Shown here: positions 1 through 5,087 of the stretch, piece by piece | Numbering within the stretch: position 1 is the stretch's first letter | How the letters are laid out: every line of letters starts with the position of its first letter | Assembly (NCBI GenBank): GCA_045116675.1 | Contig: JBGUMF010000076.1 | Location: 1-5,335 of the forward strand | Length of the DNA: 5,335 nt | Reading direction: 5' to 3' | Source: F23-D06 sp045116675 | Lineage (GTDB): Bacteria; Bacteroidota; Bacteroidia; Bacteroidales; WCHB1-69 | The notes under the pieces: model-generated | The model's database searches: none | What the model was told of the DNA's origin: nothing | Seen by the model: the letters and a program-made list of their open reading frames with translations, nothing else | Program-made: the position numbers and the translations under genes

Positions 1-807
1 GGCGGCCTTCAGTTCCTTGATGCTCGTGGGCGTGTAGGCCGAGGTCTCCGGCATCTCCGGGGTCTTCAGCACCGCGTTGATGAAGTCCAGCGGGGAGTCA
101 CCGCCGCCCTCTCCCTGCGAGGCGAACGACATCATGTCCTGCACCTGCGCGAGCGCATCCTGCGGATTTACCATGGCGTCCTGCGTGTGCGGCAGACCTT
201 TCTCCCACGGTCGGAACCGCGAGCACACCAGCAGCTCCGCCCCGTTCACGGAATCGCGCTGTATGGCCACCCAGCGGCGATACTGCCTGTCATAGACGTA
301 GGTCTGTATGTCGTCCTCGGTGAAACCCTGCGGCAGCAAGGACGGGTCGTATGGGATCACAATCCGGCATTCGGAACCCGCAACAGGCAATGACAAACGG
401 TAACCTCCCGCCTGTCCGGCACCGTCTTCCTCTGATTGCCCATTGGATGTCACGTTCACCATGCCCGCGTCTAACGGCGGCAGCTGCACGGGGGTGAGTT
501 TCGTCATCGCGTCGGCTGAAAGCACGACGGGTGGCAGGGCCGATCCGGAATTTTCAATGGGAGGTGTGGAACACCCGTCATAGACCGGTCCCTCATTCAG
601 AACTGGTGCCATGGCACTGTCCGGAACCACCTCTATAGGCGCGAACTGCGGCATGGGGCTCCCGCCTGGCCGGGCGTTCTGCCTGGAACTTGGGCTATAA
701 GTCCTGTAGGAACGGGTTGGATACGGGTTGTTCGCCGTGTCAAATGAGGACAGGGCGAGAATGACGGCGGCCAGCACCGCGATTATGGCAAGCAGATATT
801 GTTTCAT
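1..807 (-). CDS. N-terminal part of a large exported SpvB/RHS-family protein (runs off the left edge)
   Basis: The frame is open from ATG 807 to base 1 (269 codons, no stop), so only the N-terminus is present. Residues 1-20 (MKQYLLAIIAVLAAVILALS) form a hydrophobic export signal, followed by a proline- and serine-rich linker (about 25-115). Residues 135-200 look like a small beta domain with the pattern IPYDPSLLPQGFTEDDI, then YDRQYRRW and RDSVNG. Residues 241-260 (DFINAVLKTPEMPETSAYTP) match, from memory, the segment just before the SpvB/TcdB-like region in giant Bacteroidota RHS-repeat proteins; those normally continue for over 1000 residues into RHS repeats and a variable C-terminal tip. 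It lies 47 bases downstream of the T9SS-sorted gene, on the same strand and with no TAnnTTTG box between, so it is probably co-transcribed with it. The leader is A-rich with no Shine-Dalgarno. The coding frame is certain; the family call rests on recognition of the N-terminal pattern because the SpvB and RHS regions are outside the window. Confidence 0.78.
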   Translation of the reverse strand, partial: MKQYLLAIIAVLAAVILALSSFDTANNPYPTRSYRTYSPSSRQNARPGGSPMPQFAPIEVVPDSAMAPVLNEGPVYDGCSTPPIENSGSALPPVVLSADAMTKLTPVQLPPLDAGMVNVTSNGQSEEDGAGQAGGYRLSLPVAGSECRIVIPYDPSLLPQGFTEDDIQTYVYDRQYRRWVAIQRDSVNGAELLVCSRFRPWEKGLPHTQDAMVNPQDALAQVQDMMSFASQGEGGGDSPLDFINAVLKTPEMPETSAYTPTSIKELKAA

Positions 808-854
808 GTCCGTTTGTTTTTGGTTGTTGTTTGTTTTTTAAGTTGAAAACACCG

Positions 855-2333
855 CTAATTGACGACCATTTTGAGGATCTTGTGCTCGGAGGGCGAGGTG
901 ATGTCTATAAGATAGTGTCCGGCGGCCGATACGGAGTTCCCGAAACGGTAGGCGCTTTGTCCCTTGCCGCTCATGGTGAGCAGGAGCCGCCCGTCGGAAT
1001 CGTGAACCGTGACAACCACATCCTGCGCTTCGGGATATGTTATCTCCACGGTGAAGTTCCCGTGGTTGGGGTTGGGTGACAACCGGTAACGGGGTGTTGC
1101 GGACGGGGAGTTGCCCGTATCCCCATCACCGTTCACCGCCAACGCCTTCGGCGTGCCAGCGGTGTCCGATATCGCCATGGCGAAGCAGAAAAAGTCGCGC
1201 CCGTTTCGGTCGGTGTCCCAATGGATGCCTTCATACACATGGTGCCCCAGGCTGTCCATGCCTGTGCAAGGCATATATTGTGTCTCCCCCGCAGGGAACT
1301 CTCCCGTACCGCTGCGGTCGATCAGCAGGACCGGCGCGATGCCGTCCCGCACCGACGATGTGTCCAAAAGGACAAATGTGCTGTAAATGTGCGCGTTGCC
1401 CGTCGCCTGCACCATGCCGCGTCCGACGGCCTCGCAGGTCGTCCCGTCCTGCATGTATATCGTGGCGACAGCCTGCACACCGTCCCCGCATCCGAACATG
1501 AGGAAGTCCCCGTCGGCGACAACTGCGGGGTTGTCCTCGTTGGTCTTTGCCAAGCGGTCGAGGCCTATAACCATCATCCCGTTGGCGAAATATGTCTGTT
1601 TCTGGTACAGCCCCACAGAATCGTCCCTGCCCACGCCCGCGATGGAGGCGCAGTAGCCGGGATAATGTGTATGATCCCATATCACGTTCCGCCGGCTGTC
1701 CAGGTAGTCGGTCTGCGAGAGGGTGATGCCGTACTTGACGGCCAAGTAGCTGATCCACTGGATGACGGCGGTGTCGCCGATACGGCGATCGAAACACAAG
1801 GCCTCGGCAATCCTGCCGTTGAGCGTCAGGGAGTCCGCCCCGCAGAGCGTGAGCGCGGGGGCGCAGACCTCGGGCGAGCGCCACGACTGCGCCAGGTAGT
1901 TGACGATGGGCTTCAGGCGGTTGGCCGTGTCGTAGGTGATCTGCCCGTTGTCGTTGAGGATGCGCCGCGTGGTCTGCCCGATGCGCCTGGCGGTGTCCAG
2001 CCGTATCTGCCACAGGGCGTTCTCATTGGCGGTGTCGCGGGTCTCATAGACCACGATCACGCCCGACTGCCGGGAGGTGCTGATGCCCAACGGTAGGGTG
2101 AAGGTCTCCGCGCCGTTCACCTCAAGGCATTTGTTGAAGTTCATACGGGAGAAGGCGGCGGGCATGGTACCCGACGAGGGCGCGGCGTCCAGCCCGTTGC
2201 CGGACACATCGTGCCACGATGGCGCATTTAATACTGCGCTGTCGGCGCGCAGCCATGCGGCGGGATGATGGATCTGAGCTGCGCAGGATAGGACAGCCAA
2301 CGAAAGGAGTATGGTGACAAGGGGATTTTTCAT
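855..2333 (-). CDS. Secreted LamG-like protein with T9SS type A C-terminal sorting domain
   Basis: A 492-residue exported protein. The signal peptide covers about residues 1-20 (MKNPLVTILLSLAVLSCAAQ); VLSC could be a weak lipobox, but cleavage near Ala-Gln by signal peptidase I fits T9SS cargo better. Residues 22-200 resemble a LamG/concanavalin A-like domain as found in Bacteroidota surface proteins (AAWLRADSAV, W-x-DVSGNG, ending IAEALCFDRRIGD and YLAVKYGITL). Residues 200-390 contain YLDSRRNVIWD and IAGVGRDDSVGLYQKQT, a conserved block seen in T9SS cargo (DUF8202-like, from memory). Residues 416-492 are the sorting domain: YRLSPNPNHGNFTVEI, VHDSDGRLLLT, AGHYLIDI, HKILKMVVN. Such domains direct export across the outer membrane by the Por/T9SS apparatus and are then removed. 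The frame is open back to TTG 2357, but that codon lies inside the -7 promoter box; ATG 2333 gives a clean signal peptide. It probably forms an operon with the SpvB/RHS gene 47 bases downstream. Ligand and role are unknown. Confidence 0.86.
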   Translation of the reverse strand: MKNPLVTILLSLAVLSCAAQIHHPAAWLRADSAVLNAPSWHDVSGNGLDAAPSSGTMPAAFSRMNFNKCLEVNGAETFTLPLGISTSRQSGVIVVYETRDTANENALWQIRLDTARRIGQTTRRILNDNGQITYDTANRLKPIVNYLAQSWRSPEVCAPALTLCGADSLTLNGRIAEALCFDRRIGDTAVIQWISYLAVKYGITLSQTDYLDSRRNVIWDHTHYPGYCASIAGVGRDDSVGLYQKQTYFANGMMVIGLDRLAKTNEDNPAVVADGDFLMFGCGDGVQAVATIYMQDGTTCEAVGRGMVQATGNAHIYSTFVLLDTSSVRDGIAPVLLIDRSGTGEFPAGETQYMPCTGMDSLGHHVYEGIHWDTDRNGRDFFCFAMAISDTAGTPKALAVNGDGDTGNSPSATPRYRLSPNPNHGNFTVEITYPEAQDVVVTVHDSDGRLLLTMSGKGQSAYRFGNSVSAAGHYLIDITSPSEHKILKMVVN

Positions 2334-2354
2334 GGTCGTGGCATTTTGTTGCGG

Positions 2355-2386
2355 CAAAGATACGTTTTTTATTTCACACTCGGCAA
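2355..2386 (-). promoter_or_regulatory. Bacteroidota-type promoter for the secreted protein/RHS operon
   Basis: Read on the minus strand there is a TTG at 2386-2384, a 21-base spacer and a perfect TAnnTTTG box (TATCTTTG) at 2362-2355. This matches the Bacteroidota -33/-7 promoter pattern. Transcription would begin a few bases after 2355, leaving a leader of only about 15-20 bases before ATG 2333. The box excludes the upstream TTG 2357 as a translation start. The promoter separates this operon from the recombinase gene that ends at 2409. Confidence 0.72.
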
Positions 2387-2408
2387 GTTCCTGAAAAAAA
2401 ACTGCGGT

Positions 2409-3533
2409 TCAGAATCTCACCTTATTTGCCGCCAGTATCCGCCTTGCATCCGACACGTGCGTGTAGCGCTCCGTCATGGCCAGCGAGTGGTGCCCGGCGA
2501 GGTCCTTGACGAACTTTGACGGCATCCCCGACTCGAGCATCTCGGTGATGCCCGTGTCCTTGAGCGAGTAGAAGTGGTAGCTCTCCGGCATGGAGAGGCT
2601 CTCCCTCATCCTCTGCCAGACGGCGAACAGGTTCTTCGTGGTGTACGGGCGCGCCCCCGGCTTGAAGTCCGTGGAGAAAAGGTAGCTGTCGGGTGCGCAG
2701 CCCCGCTGGCGCAGCTCCCGGAAATACCTCATCACATCGTGCCCGAGCGCGATGGTGCGCTCGCTGTGGTTCTTCGACACCTCCGGCGGGATGTGCAGGA
2801 TGCCGGTGTCGAAGTCTATGTCGCACATCCTGAGCATCAGAATCTCCTTGGGGCGGACCAGATACCGGAAACACAGGCGTATCATGGTTACATACCCGCT
2901 CATCCCCCTCTTGTGGAAATAGTTGAGGATCCGCCTGCGTTCCTGCTTGGGGATGGTGACCCTGTGCTTGACCTCGCGGCGCCTCCCCTTGAAGGCCGCG
3001 AACGGGTTGTATGCGGCGTGGCCGGCGCTCACAAACGCCCCGAACATCCCCTTCAGGTACTGGAGCATGCTGTTGAACGAGTACGCGCTGCGCCCACGGC
3101 CGTATTCGTCGAGGATTCCGGCGGCGTGGGCTGCCGTGAAACGCCCGCACAGCCAGCCGGCAATGCCCATCCGCTCGCACCAGCCGGTGAAGTACGACAG
3201 TTTGGACTTGTAGCTGCGGAGGGTGTCCTTGCGGAGCTCCTTCCCCTTCTGCCTCACGTAGTTGGAGGCTGCCTCCACGATGGTGACTTTTTTCCTCGGG
3301 CCGGTATCATCCCCTCCGGTCAAAGGGTTCCATCCGTTGTAGAGTCTCCTGTTCACTTCCGCGCAGAGACGGGCGGCATATCTGGCCTGCTCCCTGCGCC
3401 CCTTGATTCGGTTGCAGCGTATGCGCATGCGTTTGAGACTGTCGCTGGAGGGGTCGAGGACGTAATAGCTGACGTACACCTCCTTGTTGCGCATCACCTG
3501 CGCGGGCCTGAAATCGATGAATGGTGTTGCCAT
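2409..3533 (-). CDS. Tyrosine recombinase/integrase (phage integrase family)
   Basis: A complete 374-residue tyrosine recombinase, which cuts and rejoins DNA through a 3'-phosphotyrosine. Residues 1-80 resemble the arm-type N-terminal segment of Bacteroidota integrases; 84-185 is a SAM-like core-binding domain; 190-374 is the catalytic domain. Visible active-site residues are Arg227 (LVRPKEILML), Lys254 (VSKNHSERTI, beta-hairpin), His348 (LAGHHSLAMT) and the nucleophile Tyr357 (ERYTHV). The usual box II HxxR is replaced by Y322-S-L-K325 (YSLKDTG), so both the His and the second Arg are changed; I recall related substitutions in Bacteroidota integrases, so the enzyme may still be active. The start is ATG 3533, just after an A/T-rich leader with no Shine-Dalgarno. 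It lies between the minus-strand operon and the plus-strand RHS-tip cassettes. It could be the integrase of a mobile element or a local recombinase acting on RHS segments; no att site could be identified. Confidence 0.92.
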   Translation of the reverse strand: MATPFIDFRPAQVMRNKEVYVSYYVLDPSSDSLKRMRIRCNRIKGRREQARYAARLCAEVNRRLYNGWNPLTGGDDTGPRKKVTIVEAASNYVRQKGKELRKDTLRSYKSKLSYFTGWCERMGIAGWLCGRFTAAHAAGILDEYGRGRSAYSFNSMLQYLKGMFGAFVSAGHAAYNPFAAFKGRRREVKHRVTIPKQERRRILNYFHKRGMSGYVTMIRLCFRYLVRPKEILMLRMCDIDFDTGILHIPPEVSKNHSERTIALGHDVMRYFRELRQRGCAPDSYLFSTDFKPGARPYTTKNLFAVWQRMRESLSMPESYHFYSLKDTGITEMLESGMPSKFVKDLAGHHSLAMTERYTHVSDARRILAANKVRF

Positions 3534-3562
3534 GATGGAATAGTATTAATGAAAAAGAAAAC

Positions 3563-3570
3563 CAAATTTT
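3563..3570 (-). promoter_or_regulatory. Possible weak -7 box for the recombinase gene
   Basis: On the minus strand AAAATTTG at 3570-3563 has one mismatch to TAnnTTTG and lies 29 bases before ATG 3533, the same distance as the better promoters here. No clear TTG was found at the -33 position, so this is only a candidate. The surrounding 3541-3600 is strongly AT-rich. Confidence 0.25.
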
Positions 3571-3631
3571 CTATTGTATATATAATTATTTTTGTAAAAA
3601 CCCCGGAAAATGCCGTCAAATTCTTTGTCGT

Positions 3632-3716
3632 GGCGCAGTTTTGGCGCATATATCACGGCTGAAATCCCGCATGGACAGACATCCATAGGGAATCGGTCAT
3701 GAAAAATCGCGGCGCA
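3632..3716. repeat. Three GGCGCA hexamers in the spacer upstream of the recombinase
   Basis: GGCGCA occurs at 3632-3637, 3643-3648 and 3711-3716 in direct orientation. The first two lie within TGGCGCA copies exactly 11 bases apart, about one helical turn. They stand out in an AT-rich spacer next to an integrase gene, which would suit arm-type integrase sites or an operator. No protein can be assigned, and short repeats can occur by chance. Apart from these and the flanking promoter candidates I see nothing else in 3534-3750. Confidence 0.3.
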
Positions 3717-3750
3717 AATATGGCCATTTTTTCAATATCAAAAAAAATGC

Positions 3751-3758
3751 TATCTTTG
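3751..3758 (+). promoter_or_regulatory. -7 promoter box of RHS-tip cassette 1
   Basis: TATCTTTG at 3751-3758 is a perfect TAnnTTTG box, and the decamer TATCTTTGCC is identical to the one serving the minus-strand operon. ATG 3778 follows after 19 bases. The -33 region holds only a T-run (3727-3732) and no TTG, so promoter strength is uncertain. It implies that this orphan tip has its own transcription. Confidence 0.6.
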
Positions 3759-3777
3759 CCTCATCTAACAACCGGAT

Positions 3778-4668
3778 ATGAATCAGCGCATTACACATAC
3801 CATTTTTCCGCCACCATGTTTTTTGGCAGAGTCGTTCACCTTCTCCGCAAAAGAAAAGGACACCGAGACTGGCTATTCTTACTTTGGTTCAAGGTATTAC
3901 AGCAGTGATTTGAGCATCTGGCTCAGCGTCGATCCGCTGAGTGACAAATATCCATCTTCTTCGCCTTATGCATATTGTCGGAATAACTCGATAAAGCTAA
4001 TCGATCCCAATGGAATGTTTGACAATGAGGCAAAAGCCACAAGAATACGAAATCGTGCGGTGAAGAAATATGGAGAACACAGAGTGAGCGATATGTATAA
4101 TAATTCTATTGACGGAGGCAAGGCAAATTATTCATTCAGTATTTATGGCAAAGGGAAGACCAAGTATTCTAGAAGTGGTGGAACAAATGAACAGGGCGGA
4201 CCAATTATCACGTGTGATAAAGCAGACAAAGTAATTTCTACTGGGAAAGATTATAGGTCTTACAGCCATAATCCAAGATTCTCAATAAATGTTGGTCTAA
4301 CGTTATCTGTCGGTGCGCAGTTTGGGACAAAAGCTGAAAAAAAAGGACTAAAAATTGGTCTTATGGGAAACATTGCATCTGTAGATTTAGTATCGGCTTC
4401 TTTAAAATTCAATAGTGATGGTGTTTCTATGGAGAACTATATAATCGACCAAGCATATATACAAGGGAATAGTGGTTTTACTGCAGGACCAATCAGTTAT
4501 GATTATTATTCAGAAACATCTTTTGAGCAAACCACATATAGTAATCACAATATTTCCGTTTTTGGTTTTAATGTATATAATTCCAATCCACGAGGAAATG
4601 AAATCTCGTATTCATACTCATTAGCTGCATTATTAGGGGCTCGACTTGACTTAAAATTAAAATATTAA
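3778..4668 (+). CDS. Orphan RHS-core tip with an unrecognised C-terminal domain (candidate polymorphic toxin tip)
   Basis: A 296-residue ORF. Residues 1-19 are an arbitrary-looking lead-in without a signal peptide. Residues 20-80 are the RHS repeat-associated core: FTFSAKEKDTETGYSYFGSR, RYYSSDLSIWLSVDPLSDKY, SPYAYCRNNSIKLIDPNGM. In RHS proteins a DPxG motif closes the core shell and marks the junction to a variable, often toxic, C-terminus. Residues 81-296 are that variable part: Lys/Tyr/Ser/Asn-rich with alternating hydrophobic stretches (INVGLTLSVGAQFG at 170-183, LKIGLMGNIASVDLVSASLK at 191-210, ending LAALLGARLDLKLKY), suggesting a beta-rich fold. I see no known nuclease, deaminase or ADP-ribosyltransferase motif. 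There are none of the preceding RHS repeats, so the product could not form a complete cocoon. It may be a silent cassette that becomes functional after recombination into a full RHS gene, or a decayed fragment. Base composition falls from about 60% GC in the recombinase to about 35% in the variable part. The zinc-ribbon gene follows after 26 bases. Confidence 0.82.
   Translation: MNQRITHTIFPPPCFLAESFTFSAKEKDTETGYSYFGSRYYSSDLSIWLSVDPLSDKYPSSSPYAYCRNNSIKLIDPNGMFDNEAKATRIRNRAVKKYGEHRVSDMYNNSIDGGKANYSFSIYGKGKTKYSRSGGTNEQGGPIITCDKADKVISTGKDYRSYSHNPRFSINVGLTLSVGAQFGTKAEKKGLKIGLMGNIASVDLVSASLKFNSDGVSMENYIIDQAYIQGNSGFTAGPISYDYYSETSFEQTTYSNHNISVFGFNVYNSNPRGNEISYSYSLAALLGARLDLKLKY
3833..3914 (+). repeat. 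RHS-core direct repeat, copy 1
   Basis: This segment aligns without gaps to 5254-5335. The first 29 bases (3833-3861 and 5254-5282) are identical; over the whole 82 bases I count 72 identities. Both copies read in the same frame and encode the start of the RHS core (FTFSAKEKD to YYxSDL). The sequence just before the repeat is unrelated in the two copies, so the left border is sharp. The right border of the homology is not seen because copy 2 runs off the window. Confidence 0.92.
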
Positions 4669-4694
4669 AAATTAAAATAATCATAGAATATAAA

Positions 4695-5054
4695 ATGGAC
4701 GACACTGAATTTTCTACTTTTACAGAATTGTATGCTTCCGACGAAATTAAATGTGACCTGTTATTAACGGATCCTGCATTTGATTTCACATATAATGCTA
4801 TTGTGTGGTTGCTTATTAAAATGGGCCTGAAGAAATTAGCATTATTGAAACTATCGGACAATGATAGTTTCGAGTGGATTATTAAATGTCCGTATTGTTA
4901 TGCAACCTATTATCAGAAACAACAAACAAAAAAATTCAAATGCCCTAATTGTAAAAAAAAATCTTCGATAATAACAAATCGAGGGACCTTGACATCATTT
5001 TTGATTAAAGGAATAAACAATCCGGACATGGATAACGAACCTTGGCATGAATAG
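4695..5054 (+). CDS. Small zinc-ribbon protein, candidate immunity protein for the RHS tip
   Basis: A 119-residue cytoplasmic protein with no signal peptide. The N-terminal 30 residues are acidic; residues 33-53 form a hydrophobic or amphipathic helix (NAIVWLLIKMGLKKLALLKL); residues 65-86 carry C65-P-Y-C68 and C83-P-N-C86 (CxxC-x14-CxxC), a probable zinc ribbon. A basic, lysine-rich loop sits between and after the cysteine pairs. I do not recognise a named family. The gene begins 26 bases after the orphan RHS tip on the same strand, has no promoter of its own in the gap, and shares its AT-rich composition. In polymorphic toxin loci the gene directly after a tip is usually its immunity gene, so that role is inferred from position. 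ATG 4695 is preceded by an A-rich leader. A nucleic-acid-binding role for the ribbon is an alternative. Confidence 0.7.
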   Translation: MDDTEFSTFTELYASDEIKCDLLLTDPAFDFTYNAIVWLLIKMGLKKLALLKLSDNDSFEWIIKCPYCYATYYQKQQTKKFKCPNCKKKSSIITNRGTLTSFLIKGINNPDMDNEPWHE

Positions 5055-5069
5055 TTTTTTGTATTTTCG
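5042..5069 (+). promoter_or_regulatory. Candidate promoter of RHS-tip cassette 2
   Basis: TTG at 5042-5044, a 17-base spacer and TATTTTCG at 5062-5069 (one mismatch to TAnnTTTG). ATG 5088 follows after 18 bases, as in cassette 1. The -33 part overlaps the 3' end of the zinc-ribbon gene. The segment 5062-5090 resembles the promoter-leader 3751-3780 of cassette 1 (22 matches over 30 columns, one gap), which raises confidence that it is a related control element. Confidence 0.45.
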
Positions 5070-5087
5070 CCCCACTGAAAACCGCAC

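Noticed and set aside
1221..2096. Long plus-strand ORF opposite the T9SS-sorted gene
   Set aside because: GC-rich antisense shadow with low-complexity Arg/Val/Gly content; the opposite strand has a complete recognisable domain order.
2334..2357. Upstream TTG start giving a 500-residue version of the T9SS-sorted protein
   Set aside because: TTG 2357 lies inside the -7 box TATCTTTG, so it would not be in the transcript, and the added eight residues would precede a normal signal peptide.
2391..2412. Possible terminator after the recombinase: CTGAA/TTCAG arms and a run of eight T on the minus strand
   Set aside because: The stem is only about five pairs with the T-run inside the loop, or three pairs before it; not a convincing intrinsic terminator.
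2574..3662. 362-residue plus-strand ORF opposite the recombinase
   Set aside because: Antisense shadow of a clear tyrosine recombinase; composition not protein-like.
3700..3734. TGAAAAA / TTTTTTCA inverted repeat in the spacer
   Set aside because: Short A/T arms with a 20-base loop; easily expected by chance in AT-rich DNA.
3699..3908. 69-residue plus-strand ORF beginning before the cassette 1 promoter
   Set aside because: It crosses the promoter and reads the RHS core in the wrong frame; no recognisable protein features.
4568..4861. 97-residue minus-strand ORF across the end of the tip and start of the zinc-ribbon gene
   Set aside because: Antisense to two plus-strand genes with better start context and features; no motif.
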